NCBI RefSeq assembly: GCF_027580225.2
Contig: NC_073355.2
Location: forward strand, 18,109,501-18,173,500
Reading direction: 5' to 3'
DNA: 64,000 nt
Source: Misgurnus anguillicaudatus
Lineage: Eukaryota; Chordata; Actinopteri; Cypriniformes; Cobitidae
In this document: positions 1-9,944 of the stretch, piece after piece
Position numbering within the stretch: position 1 is the stretch's first letter
How the letters are laid out: the number at the start of each line of letters is the position of its first letter
Notes under the pieces: model-generated
Database searches by the model: none
Told to the model about the DNA's origin: nothing
The model's input: only the letters and a program-made list of their open reading frames with translations
Made by a program: the position numbers and the translations under genes

Positions 1-468
1 ATTCAATATTTTTTGGGGTTTTATTGAATGTAATATTTTGCTGAAGGTCATATTATTTGTAAAATACTTTCCCTGAAGTGAAAGAAAAACACACTACTGT
101 TTTATTTTAAGAGTTTTATTTATTTTTATATTTTGTGAAGAGTGTGACACTTCAAATTGAATTGAATCTGTCAAACTGTTGAATTCTTGATCCTATAAGA
201 AATGAAAGAAGATTGTTAATTGTTGATCTTCACTGTTAACAACTGAGTCTATATCTGTGAATTATTCATTGAAACAAATAACAAAATAGAAATTTTCTAT
301 AATAATACAATTCACTGAATCAGAACAAAACTTTGTCAGTCACTTACTCACCTGCTGTACTGCCTCCACTCTCCAGTAGACGTTCCTTGCTTCTGATATT
401 CATTGGCCCAGACTGAAAATTATTACTAGCGGTAGCGCAATCAGTCACGTTGCACGTTACATGTTACA
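1..468 (+). repeat. 5' LTR (3' portion only)
   Basis: Bases 1-468 match 8562-9029 almost base for base. The end GTTACA at 463-468 is the inverse of the TGTAAC that opens the 3' LTR at 7161. The upstream ~1.4 kb of this LTR lies outside the window. Confidence 0.95.
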
Positions 469-470
469 AC

Positions 471-488
471 TTTGGCGAGCCATCCAGG
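471..488 (+). promoter_or_regulatory. Candidate primer binding site
   Basis: A TGG-initiated stretch (TGGCGAGCCATCC from 473) lies four bases after the LTR end, where a tRNA 3' CCA would pair. I could not assign the tRNA. The first 12 bases recur inside the 3' LTR at 8109-8120. Confidence 0.4.
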
Positions 489-561
489 AGAGAGGACGCA
501 GCAGAAATTAAGGTGAATAACTACTGAGATCGACGTACAGTGAATCAGACAAACAGACAAA

Positions 562-2427
562 ATGGATGTTGTAGGGAGAGAAGATGTCAATGTGCAAAAT
601 GCAGTCATCGTTAGTGGAGTAACACTGACTGAAGAGGACCAAGTTCTAGAAACATACCTTTCAAGATTTGGCTCTGTACGACGCAACCTGCTAATTGATG
701 ATCCGCAGTCAGAGTTTCATCGCAATGCAATAGTAGAGTTCACACACAGGTCAGCTATGAGCAATCTCGAGCCCCAGCTGCCTCTAACTTTAGTGAGCCC
801 CACTAATACAGACATTGTGTTCCGTGTGCGTGCCCTGGGTACGGTTCACACCCCCACCATTGGTACTGCCACTGTTGAGTGCTTGGAGAAACTACAAGAA
901 ATAGCAAGCGCCAACGGAGAAACTTTACAAGATGTCCTCCAACGAGAGTTGATGAAGGTTGGTGGGGCGAAAACTCCAGTTGATGTGCCACTAGGGACAA
1001 ACCCCTTGACAAGCGCTACTAGCACCCCCTCAAGGTTGGAAGGATTCAAGTCACCCTCTGTCTTGAGATTGGAACCCGAAAACCCAGCCAAAGCAACCAA
1101 AAGCGCAACGTCGCCCCACTGTTTGAATGATGCTGACTCTGTTGAGACCATATCAGTGAAATTTCCCACGTCTGCTGTGCACCCCCCAGGTGTCCAGAGA
1201 GTAGTAATGGAGCATATTGTAAAGACAAGTGATCCTGTGTCCCCGCACAACACCTCATTCCGTCTTAAAGCTTTCTCTGGACGGAGCCCACGCCCAAGCA
1301 ATGAGCCTGACTTTGACACCTGGCAGGCAAGTGTTGATTACCTGCTAAACGAGCCATCCCTTCCAGAGTCACACAAAACACGCAGAATTATAGATAGTCT
1401 GTTACCACCAGCTTCTGACATTATCAAACATGTGAGCCCACTTGCCCCTTCGACAGAGTGCCTTAAGCTGCTTGAGTCTGTTTACGGTTCAGTGGAGGAC
1501 GGAGACGAACTGTTAGCCAAATTCATAAGCACTCTTCAGAATCCTGGCGAGAAGTCATCCGTCTACCTTCACAGACTACACGTCGCCTTGAGTGCTACCA
1601 TCAGACGGGGTGGAGTTGCAGAAAATGAACGAGACCGATGTCTGCTAAAGCAGTTCTGTCGTGGCTGCTGGGACAATATTCTGATTGCCGACCTGCAGCT
1701 CGAAAACAGAAAACTGGACCCACCTCCTTTTGCCGAGTTAGCTATACTTATCCGTACGGCTGAAGAAAAGCAAACGTCGAAGGAGGAGAGAATGAGAAAG
1801 CATCTCGGTGGGAGTAAACACCAACCAGCTCAACTCAAACTGCGAACTGCAGCCCACCAACAGTCTGCTTATTGTTGTGATGCAACAGAGGAGGATTTTA
1901 ACAACACTCTAGCCCCTGACACTCCTAAGCAGAACACATCTAAGCAGAAAACTAAAACTCAACACCCTGAGATGTCTGAAGTAAGCATTCTGAAGAAAGA
2001 AATTGTGGCTCTCCAAAGCCAAATTGCGGCCATTAAAACAGCTACTAACAAGGAAGTGAGAGAGCAAGGAATGACAAATGATCTTCAAGAACTAAGAGAA
2101 CAGATAGCAGAACTTAAAGTCCAAGTTGTTTCTTCTGGAGTGCACAGAAACCGTTCTGAAAGATCCTTCAGTCAAAGAGATAATCTGAGTAGACCTGGAG
2201 CCAGCGAAATCGGCAGAGACAAAAATGAGAGACCAAAACACACCCAGATTAGAACCAATCGGCCCCGGCCATGGTATTGTTTCCACTGTGGAGGAGACGG
2301 CCACCTAGCCATTAACTGCGAAAGTCCGCCAAATCCATCTAGAGTTGAAGAAAACCGAAGGAAGCTGAGAGAAAGACAGGCTGAGTGGGATCTCCAGCAT
2401 GGATTCGCCACAGAGCCTTTAAATTAA
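562..2427 (+). CDS. gag: Gag polyprotein, PNMA-like capsid and CCHC zinc knuckle
   Basis: 621 residues. The N-terminal ~110 residues look like the RRM-like domain that precedes the capsid in PNMA proteins. Residues ~230-410 (from about FRLKAFSG to the TAEEK segment) resemble the PNMA/gypsy capsid. A charged coiled-coil-like stretch follows (~470-520), then one zinc knuckle near the C terminus, CFHCGGDGHLAINC (C-X2-C-X4-H-X4-C). It would form the particle that packages element RNA. The start is the first ATG after the leader, in an AAAATGG context. Pol overlaps the 3' end in the -1 frame with a slippery heptamer just before the stop. PNMA genes are known to descend from Ty3/gypsy gag. That this element is close to their source lineage is inference. 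Confidence 0.88.
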   Translation: MDVVGREDVNVQNAVIVSGVTLTEEDQVLETYLSRFGSVRRNLLIDDPQSEFHRNAIVEFTHRSAMSNLEPQLPLTLVSPTNTDIVFRVRALGTVHTPTIGTATVECLEKLQEIASANGETLQDVLQRELMKVGGAKTPVDVPLGTNPLTSATSTPSRLEGFKSPSVLRLEPENPAKATKSATSPHCLNDADSVETISVKFPTSAVHPPGVQRVVMEHIVKTSDPVSPHNTSFRLKAFSGRSPRPSNEPDFDTWQASVDYLLNEPSLPESHKTRRIIDSLLPPASDIIKHVSPLAPSTECLKLLESVYGSVEDGDELLAKFISTLQNPGEKSSVYLHRLHVALSATIRRGGVAENERDRCLLKQFCRGCWDNILIADLQLENRKLDPPPFAELAILIRTAEEKQTSKEERMRKHLGGSKHQPAQLKLRTAAHQQSAYCCDATEEDFNNTLAPDTPKQNTSKQKTKTQHPEMSEVSILKKEIVALQSQIAAIKTATNKEVREQGMTNDLQELREQIAELKVQVVSSGVHRNRSERSFSQRDNLSRPGASEIGRDKNERPKHTQIRTNRPRPWYCFHCGGDGHLAINCESPPNPSRVEENRRKLRERQAEWDLQHGFATEPLN

Positions 2428-5400
2428 AGACGGTCTCTGTCGCAGGGCTGACGGGGACTGAGAAAAACAAACAACGCCCTAAACATCGACAAGTGTTTAA
2501 CAAGCAAGCTGACACCAGGAACTCCTTGAAGTTACCAACCGGCCTGGTAGGAATGAAATGCACTGCACAAATTAAAGTTGAAGGGAAGAGAGTGAACTGC
2601 TTATTGGATACAGGATCTCAGGTAACAACAATTCCCTTGTCTTTCTACAACAGCCATTTGTCACAGCATACCATGCAGCCGTTGAACCATCTTTTGGAAG
2701 TTGAAGGAGCAAACGGGCAAGCTGTTCCCTACCTGGGATACGTCGAATTAATTCTGCAGTTTCCTCCGGAATTCCTCGGGGTTGAAGCTGAAGTTCCGAC
2801 GTTGGCCTTAGTGGTTCCAGATCTGACATTTACACCCCAAATTCTTATTGGCACCAACACTTTGGATGTCCTGTATGCCAATCATGCGCAAGCAATCATA
2901 CCAAAAGTTGTGTCATATCACCATGGGTATCAAGCCATAATAAGAGTGCTTGAGGCAAGACATCGACGAGCTGGTGAGAGTATATTGGGTCAAGTTAAAG
3001 TGAAAGGAAGCATACCTGAAGTTGTAACGGCTGGAAGTACTGTAGTTCTCGATGGCTGTGTCAACATCATTGGGCCACTGACAGAAACCTGTGTGACTGT
3101 AGAACCATCAACAACGTCTTCCTTGCCTGGCGGACTGCTAGTGGCTAGTAGTCTGCACAACTTACCTTCAAAACGCAATGTCCAAATACCAGTAGTATTG
3201 AAGAATGAGACGCAGACTGATTTGATAATACCTCCAAAAGCGGTACTGGCTGAAGTACATGCTATCCAGCACGTGATTGAAGGAAGAAACCCTATGAGTG
3301 CTTCAGAATGCAAAACTGTGAATCCTTCACAAGTTAAAGTCGTTCCTGATTTTGGTGACTCTTGCTTGTCAAGTGAATGGAAGGAAAAGATAACAGAACA
3401 ACTAAACTCCATGCCAGATGTTTTTGCACTGCATGAGCTAGATTATGGCCACACAGATAAAGTGAAACACCATATCAATCTTAATGACAACACACCTTTC
3501 AAACAACGTGCTAGGCCTATTCATCCTCAGGACATGGATGCAGTAAGAAGGCACCTTAAAGAGCTCCTCGATGCCGGTGTTATAAGAAAGTCTGAGTCCC
3601 CCTTTGCCTCTCCAATTGTAGTCGTGAGGAAAAAGAACAATGATGTACGCTTGTGTGTTGATTTTAGAATGCTGAATTCCCAAACTATAAAGGACGCATA
3701 CGCGCTGCCAAATTTGGAAGAGGCCTTCTCAGTCCTAACCGGCTCCAAGTGGTTTTCTGTCCTGGATTTAAAATCCGGATTCTATCAAATTGAGATGGAG
3801 GAGGCAGATAAACAGAAGACAGCATTCGTGTGCCCTTTAGGCTTTTGGGAATTCAACCGCATGCCACAAGGGATTACTAATGCCCCAAGTACATTTCAAA
3901 GACTCATGGAGCAGTGCATGGGCGACCTTAACAGAAGAGAAGTACTTGTATTCATTGACGATCTCATTGTCTTCTCTAAGACCTTAGAGGAACATGAAGC
4001 CAGACTTTTGCAAGTCCTGAAGCGGTTGAGACACTACGGACTGAAGCTTTCTCCTAAAAAGTGTAAATTCTTTCAGACGTCAGTCCGATATCTGGGCCAT
4101 ATCGTGTCTGAAAACGGTGTCGAAACAGATCCATCCAAAATTGAAGCCCTCAAGACCTGGCCGAGGCCCAGAAACCTTAAAGAGCTCAAATCTTTCCTTG
4201 GATTCGCTGGATACTACAGGAGGTTCGTACAAGATTTTTCTAAGATAACAAGACCTCTCAATGACCTTACTGTTGGTTACCCCCCTCTGCAGAAAAACCA
4301 GAGACGAGACCCCAAGACAAGTATGCAATACAGAGATCCTAAAGAGCAATTTGGGGACCGATGGACTCAGGATTGCCAAAACTCTTTCAACACTCTGATA
4401 GAGAAGCTGACTTCAGCCCCAGTCCTCGGATTCGCAGATCCAAGCCTTCCCTATGTGTTAACTACAGATGCCAGCACCATTGGACTTGGAGCTGCACTTT
4501 ATCAAGAACAAGAGGGCCGAATGAGGGCAATCGCCTTTGCCAGCAGAGGTTTAACCAAAAGTGAAATGAGATATCCAGCGCACAAGCTAGAGTTCCTCGC
4601 GCTCAAGTGGGCAGTTACGACCAAATTCAGTGACTATTTGTATGGAGGAGAGTTCACTGTAATAACAGACAGCAACCCACTCACTTATATTCTGACATCT
4701 GCAAAGCTCGATGCAACCAGTTATCGGTGGTTGTCCAGCCTGTCAACATTTAATTTCAAGATCAAATATCGTGCAGGCAAGCGGAACCTAGACGCAGATG
4801 CACTTTCGAGACGTCCGCATGATAGACCTCTGGATGACTTCGTCTTTCAAAAGGAGTGTGAAAGAATCAGACAATTCACCCTTCACCATTTGACAGAATC
4901 TGATCAACCAACAATTCTGCCAGCAGCGGTGAAAGCGCTCTGTGAGCGACATCAAGTGTATCAAAGCTGTGCTGAACCTAGCATTTCATACTTCCAACCT
5001 ACCGTCTTTGAGTCCCTGTCCCTAGGAGTTGATGCGATACCCCAAGAGTTCCAGCGAGAGGATGCCCATGGCCTTCCAGTACTCCCTCGAATGTCTGAAG
5101 AAGAGCTGAAGGAACGTCAGAGAGCGGATCCAGAACTTAAAGTTGTTATTAAATGCTTGGAGTCTGGTAAGAAACCAGTTGGGAAAGTCGAGCCTGTAGA
5201 AGTATCCTTATGGCTGAGAGAGTGGGACAGATTTGAGTTCAAGAACGGAATATTGTTCAGAAAGAAACAAGATCGAGGAGGAGTGCTGTATCAGTTGGCG
5301 TTACCCGTGGACCTTCGGGAGACAGCGTTAATGAGCCTCCACAATGACATGGGCCATCTAGGGATTGAGAGGACGCTGGACCTCATTAGGTCCCGTTTCT

Positions 5401-7190
5401 ACTGGCCAAAGATGGCGATGGCTGTAGAGGAGAAAATAAAGACCTGCGAGCGCTGTGTGAGACGAAAGACCCCCCCTGAGCGAGCCGCACCTCTGGTGAA
5501 TATAGTTACAAGCAGACCTCTCGAGCTAGTCTGCATGGACTTTCTGTCGCTTGAACCAGACCAGAGTAACACAAAGGATATTTTAGTGATCACCGATCAT
5601 TTCACCAGGTATGCCGTAGCGATACCCACCAGAAATCAGAAAGCTGAGACAGTGGCCAGATGCCTGTGGGATAACTTTCTAGTTCACTATGGATTCCCGG
5701 AGAAACTCCACAGCGATCAAGGGCCCGACTTCGCGTCAAGATTGATTAAAGAGCTCTGCACAATGGCAGGAATTCATAAAACGAGAACGACGCCTTATCA
5801 TCCTCGTGGCAACCCAGTGGAGCGCTTCAACAGGACATTGCTTCAGATGTTGGGGACCTTGGATGATAAAGAAAAGACCTGCTGGAAGAGTTTTGTGAAG
5901 CCATTAGTCCACGCGTACAATTGTACTCGTAATGATTCGACTGGATTCTCACCATACGAGTTAATGTTCGGGAGGCAGCCCCGACTACCAATCGATCTGG
6001 CTTTTGGTTTGCCTGCTGATGAGTCACCCCAGTCTCACTTGAGTTACGTGAGGAATCTGAAGGATCGCCTGAAAGAGAGCTACAAGATAGCGAAAGAGAA
6101 CGTTGCAAAAGTAGCGGCACGCAATAAGCAGAGGTTTGATGAGCGAGTGGTCGCATCGTTCCTTGAGGTTGGTGATCGTGTCCTGGTGAGGAACGTTAGA
6201 CTAAGAGGAAAGAATAAATTGGCTGACAAGTGGGAGAAGGAAGTTTATGTTGTGATCAAGAGGGCTGGCGATTTACCAGTTTACACTGTTCGACCTGAAG
6301 GCAAAGATGGGCCCCTCCGCACATTACACCGTGACCTGCTATTACCCTGTGGGTTTCTGCAAAAGAAAGATGAACCTGATGAAACAGTAGGCCCACACAA
6401 ACCCCGCAGGCCTAGGACTCGAGCAAATCCTGTTTCAAGAGAGTCTGAGAGTGAAATCCAGAGTTCTGAGACCGAAGATGACTTTACAAGTTACGTGCCT
6501 GAATACTTACCTACCATTGAGAGCAGAATCATCTCCAAACATAGGCCTGAGAAACAGTCAAAACCTGGAGTGACAACAGAAGTTTCTCCTGAAATGAGAA
6601 CTACAACTAATGCAGACATCATGCACCCTTTCTCAGTGGAATCACAAAGGAACTTACCTGACCTACCTGATGACGAAGACAGAACATTGCATGATGAACC
6701 TGAAAGAGAGACATTGCAGTTTATAGACCCTGTAGGAACTGATGTCTTAAATAACTTACCTGTGCAGAATAAACAACAGGACCAGGAGTCTGTTGAGCCC
6801 CCATCTGAAACCCTCAATCAGGAGGATGAAAGGAGTGATGGCCTGATACAGGATGAATCTGTAAATTTGAGTACTCAAGACAGCCTAATGGAGACTAGCC
6901 AGAGGGTAGAAGATGTCCCCCGGCGCTCTCAGAGACATTGTGAGCCACCAAAGAGACTGCAGTACCCTAAGTTGGGTAATCCCCTTTCATTAGTTGTACA
7001 GTCATTACTGCAAGGGCTTAGTACTGCCTTCACTGTGTCTTTGGAAATGCCTGATTCCCTTAAGAGTACGTCTGTGGAAACGTATGGCGGAATTCCTTCT
7101 GCGATTGTTTCGCAGCCTAAAAGATGCAGCGGGACCTGCATATCTTCCAGACGGGGAGAGTGTAACCCGGGTAACCAAGTTACTAGTTAA
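2385..7190 (+). CDS. pol: Pol polyprotein (protease, RT, RNase H, integrase)
   Basis: The open frame is 1601 codons; translation by -1 frameshift would enter at about 2424. Residues below are numbered from 2385. Protease: DTGSQ at D75. RT: VDFRMLN motif, then FIDD at 523-526 in place of the usual YIDD/YLDD. RNase H: first acidic residue in TTDAS at D695, then TDSNPL. Integrase zinc finger: H986, H991, C1021, C1024. Integrase core: D1052, D1111, E1146, so the last spacing is 34 residues rather than the usual 35. After the integrase C-terminal domain there is an acidic low-complexity tail of ~270 residues; no envelope-like membrane segment is seen. The last ten codons lie in the 3' LTR. Confidence 0.93.
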   Translation: MGSPAWIRHRAFKLKTVSVAGLTGTEKNKQRPKHRQVFNKQADTRNSLKLPTGLVGMKCTAQIKVEGKRVNCLLDTGSQVTTIPLSFYNSHLSQHTMQPLNHLLEVEGANGQAVPYLGYVELILQFPPEFLGVEAEVPTLALVVPDLTFTPQILIGTNTLDVLYANHAQAIIPKVVSYHHGYQAIIRVLEARHRRAGESILGQVKVKGSIPEVVTAGSTVVLDGCVNIIGPLTETCVTVEPSTTSSLPGGLLVASSLHNLPSKRNVQIPVVLKNETQTDLIIPPKAVLAEVHAIQHVIEGRNPMSASECKTVNPSQVKVVPDFGDSCLSSEWKEKITEQLNSMPDVFALHELDYGHTDKVKHHINLNDNTPFKQRARPIHPQDMDAVRRHLKELLDAGVIRKSESPFASPIVVVRKKNNDVRLCVDFRMLNSQTIKDAYALPNLEEAFSVLTGSKWFSVLDLKSGFYQIEMEEADKQKTAFVCPLGFWEFNRMPQGITNAPSTFQRLMEQCMGDLNRREVLVFIDDLIVFSKTLEEHEARLLQVLKRLRHYGLKLSPKKCKFFQTSVRYLGHIVSENGVETDPSKIEALKTWPRPRNLKELKSFLGFAGYYRRFVQDFSKITRPLNDLTVGYPPLQKNQRRDPKTSMQYRDPKEQFGDRWTQDCQNSFNTLIEKLTSAPVLGFADPSLPYVLTTDASTIGLGAALYQEQEGRMRAIAFASRGLTKSEMRYPAHKLEFLALKWAVTTKFSDYLYGGEFTVITDSNPLTYILTSAKLDATSYRWLSSLSTFNFKIKYRAGKRNLDADALSRRPHDRPLDDFVFQKECERIRQFTLHHLTESDQPTILPAAVKALCERHQVYQSCAEPSISYFQPTVFESLSLGVDAIPQEFQREDAHGLPVLPRMSEEELKERQRADPELKVVIKCLESGKKPVGKVEPVEVSLWLREWDRFEFKNGILFRKKQDRGGVLYQLALPVDLRETALMSLHNDMGHLGIERTLDLIRSRFYWPKMAMAVEEKIKTCERCVRRKTPPERAAPLVNIVTSRPLELVCMDFLSLEPDQSNTKDILVITDHFTRYAVAIPTRNQKAETVARCLWDNFLVHYGFPEKLHSDQGPDFASRLIKELCTMAGIHKTRTTPYHPRGNPVERFNRTLLQMLGTLDDKEKTCWKSFVKPLVHAYNCTRNDSTGFSPYELMFGRQPRLPIDLAFGLPADESPQSHLSYVRNLKDRLKESYKIAKENVAKVAARNKQRFDERVVASFLEVGDRVLVRNVRLRGKNKLADKWEKEVYVVIKRAGDLPVYTVRPEGKDGPLRTLHRDLLLPCGFLQKKDEPDETVGPHKPRRPRTRANPVSRESESEIQSSETEDDFTSYVPEYLPTIESRIISKHRPEKQSKPGVTTEVSPEMRTTTNADIMHPFSVESQRNLPDLPDDEDRTLHDEPERETLQFIDPVGTDVLNNLPVQNKQQDQESVEPPSETLNQEDERSDGLIQDESVNLSTQDSLMETSQRVEDVPRRSQRHCEPPKRLQYPKLGNPLSLVVQSLLQGLSTAFTVSLEMPDSLKSTSVETYGGIPSAIVSQPKRCSGTCISSRRGECNPGNQVTS
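2418..2480 (+). promoter_or_regulatory. -1 ribosomal frameshift signal (gag-pol)
   Basis: Heptamer T TTA AAT (2418-2424) sits in the gag frame directly before the gag stop (2425-2427) and fits X XXY YYZ. After a 6-nt spacer, 2431-2441 pairs with 2450-2460 (11 bp including G-U pairs) around an 8-nt loop. Loop bases AGGGC (2444-2448) can pair with GCCCT (2476-2480) across an A-rich 15-nt linker, giving a plausible H-type pseudoknot. This moves ribosomes from gag into pol. Pairing was done by eye, not by folding software. Confidence 0.82.
7150..7160 (+). promoter_or_regulatory. Polypurine tract
   Basis: GACGGGGAGAG directly before TGTAAC at 7161, the usual plus-strand primer position. It lies inside the end of pol. 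Confidence 0.75.
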
Positions 7191-9029
7191 GATTAAGAAT
7201 TATAAAATAATAATAAAGTGAAATATAATAAAATAATTAAGTGAAGAAAAGTGAAAAAAGTAAGAAAGGAGGAAAGTTCTAGAAGGAAAACTGTTTTGCC
7301 CAATCACAGCCCTTATTTCAGTGACTGACTCTCCAAAGAGCCAATGTTAGCAGCACTTTCATAAGCCCCGCCCACAACCTGCAGTGGCGCTGCTAGACTG
7401 TCAGTTTGAAAGACAGAGTGGGAGAGTGAAACGGAGCAGCTACACAGAGCGATATTCAGAGATCCTCTATAAGAAAGTTTTAAAATAGATCGCAAATAAC
7501 TTTGGATGCAGTAAATAGTCATATTTCTGAACGGATTCGATTACGTGAAGTTGTCATTGGAGTGAGAGGACGACAAAGCAAAGATTTGTGAACTGAAAGT
7601 GGATGAAATCCAACGGAGAATTGGAGTGTTGCAAATGAGCTTATTTGAACATATATGAAGTTATTGGCTTGGTGAGTCACATTTTACGTAATACATTATC
7701 TGAGTAAACTGTCATTAACTAAATAAGCTATTGATATGCAGTGTTTACATGGGCCACGTGAGCACAGCGTGAGCTGTAGTATTAGCATGAGGGCTAAAGC
7801 TAATTTCACGTGTAAAGATGCTGATGAAATGTGAATGTGAAATTTATATGTTTATAAGTTCAATAAGTGTTAAAACATGATTTAATATCTTAATCGAAGT
7901 GTATACATGATTTTGCTGTTAAGATATTTGCTGTTAAAAATTTGAAATTGATATTGATTATCTTTCTGCCTTGTATTTCTTCAAGGCTGGGTTTTTGTTT
8001 TGTCTATGATTTATTCTACGTGATTTCCTGTGAGAGATTCCTGTTTTGTGCCATATTTAATCCTTCTGGAGAGGAATCTGTGTATCTGACGTGATTAAAT
8101 ATGCACAATGGCGAGCCATCAACGAACCTGTTTCCACTTTGAACTGTGCTAAAATTCACCAACTGGTAGGAAATTTCCAATTTTTTCTTGCTTTTGGACA
8201 CAAAAGACTCTTGTTCGTTGAACTCTTGATATTTTTCCTTCTACCAAAAGGAGAGATTGTCTTTTGAACTTGAGCTCATTGCGAGAGTTTAATAACTCTT
8301 GTTACTGAACTGAAACATTTGATTCACGAACTGTGTTCAATTGAGTCGTTTGATCTTTATTCGAACTGAACTGAATCATTTGATTTACGAACTGTGTTCA
8401 ACTGAGTCGTTTGATCATTATTTGAACTGAATTGAATCAATTTGATGCATTTGTGTATTTTCATCTCATATTGTTGAGTATTCTGTTGAGTTTGAAAAGA
8501 AAAGTGATCTGTTCTGAGAAATTTGAATCACATTCAGTGTTCTGAGTTAAATTGAATGTCCATTCAATATTTTTTGGGGTTTTATTGAATGTAATATTTT
8601 GCTGAAGGTCATATTATTTGTAAAATACTTTCCCTGAAGTGAAAGAAAAACACACTACTGTTTTATTTTAAGAGTTTTATTTATTTTTATATTTTGTGAA
8701 GAGTGTGACACTTCAAATTGAATTGAATCTGTCAAACTGTTGAATTCTTGATCCTATAAGAAATGAAAGAAGATTGTTAATTGTTGATCTTCACTGTTAA
8801 CAACTGAGTCTATATCTGTGAATTATTCATTGAAACAAATAACAAAATAGAAATTTTCTATAATAATACAATTCACTGAATCAGAACAAAACTTTGTCAG
8901 TCACTTACTCACCTGCTGTACTGCCTCCACTCTCCAGTAGACGTTCCTTGCTTCTGATATTCATTGGCCCAGACTGAAAATTATTACTAGCTGTAGCGCA
9001 ATCAGTCACGTTGCACGTTACATGTTACA
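7161..9029 (+). repeat. 3' LTR, 1869 bp
   Basis: Bounded by TGTAAC (7161) and GTTACA (9024-9029), perfect 6-bp inverted ends, with a purine tract upstream. It is long for a gypsy LTR. The part from 8562 matches bases 1-468. It contains a ~60-bp tandem duplication and a 12-base copy of the primer-site region. Confidence 0.9.
8307..8445 (+). repeat. Tandem ~57-60 bp repeat inside the LTR
   Basis: Two full units starting at 8307 and 8363 share a TGATT-ACGAACTGTGTTCAA core followed by GAGTCGTTTGATC. A third partial unit starts at 8424. It lies in the probable U3 region, so copy number could affect LTR activity (inference). Confidence 0.8.
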
Positions 9030-9879
9030 ACTTACTAAGCTTTTTTATACTAGGGTTACTAAATAAAATTGATTAAATTCAACACATTATTTTGTTTAAA
9101 TGTAGCTTAAATAAATTGATTGAAACTGCTTACCTTAAAAAAATTGATTAAATTGAATGAATCATTTTTTTCAGTGTACAGAAATGCTATTGCTTTAATG
9201 TAGGGAGTTCCTCTTCAGCCATTTCACACTGTTATATTTATAATAGTTCATTGTTCGCAGTTCATATTTATGATCTTATAGTCCATTTGAAAATATTTGT
9301 ACAAACTGACTGTATTCTTCAGAAAAACACCAAAAACTTATTTTCCCTTTCCTGTCGCTGTTCAGTGCGTGTGTGTGTTTCCTCACACGCGTTCTCCGTC
9401 AAAAAAGCGTGACCGGCTAAAGTATTAAAAATGAATATGACGTTAATTTTTAAAAGTGTACGTCCTCAACACAGAACAACACAGAAATAGCAAAAAGCGC
9501 AATCGGCTAAACGAGCATTGAGGTCACAATTGTGACCACAATTTTTCCATATTTTTGTGTAAAATTAAAAAGTAACTGATATTATGAAGCATATGTTCAT
9601 ATATATTGAAAATGTAATATGTCTTTATGAGTTTATGGCAGATCTAACATGATTGGTTAGTTTGGTCATGTGACCACACACATTTATTTCCTGGTGCTGC
9701 CATCTGAACAAAAGGATAACGTCAAAATTCGGAAAGGACAGGTAAGAATACCAAGTTCCTTTTTGAATAACTAAAATTTTTCTTGCACATATGATCATGA
9801 AAGGGTTGTCTATACATACACATTGAAATTAAATGAATACATGTTTTATTCTGTTGTCAAACTGCAGATAAATAAAGAT
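9030..9879. other. Unassigned AT-rich flank
   Basis: No convincing gene. It holds the 3' flank of the young gypsy element, several TTAAATTGATT-rich stretches, and a palindromic GGTCACAATTGTGACC at about 9523-9538. A near copy of that palindrome at about 11206-11221 suggests old transposon ends. Confidence 0.4.
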
Positions 9880-9944
9880 GGTTACAATGGTGACCAGTGG
9901 TATAACACAGGGAGTCTATGTTCCTTATAATTCTGTGTTCTTTT

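Larger units (their letters stand above)
1..9029 (+). mobile_element. Ty3/gypsy LTR retrotransposon, PNMA-type gag, near intact
   Basis: The window opens inside the 5' LTR, so the element is complete apart from the first part of that LTR. Order seen: partial 5' LTR (1-468), leader with a candidate primer site, gag (562-2427), pol in the -1 frame (to 7190), purine tract, 3' LTR (7161-9029). Pol carries protease, reverse transcriptase, RNase H and integrase in that order, which is the Ty3/gypsy arrangement. Both ORFs are uninterrupted and the 468 comparable LTR bases differ at one position that I could find (432 against 8993, g/t). Insertion is therefore recent. The target-site duplication cannot be checked because the left flank lies outside the window. 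Confidence 0.95.

Noticed and set aside
6363..7160. Envelope gene in the first gypsy element
   Set aside because: The tail of pol is acidic and low-complexity with no signal peptide or membrane segment.
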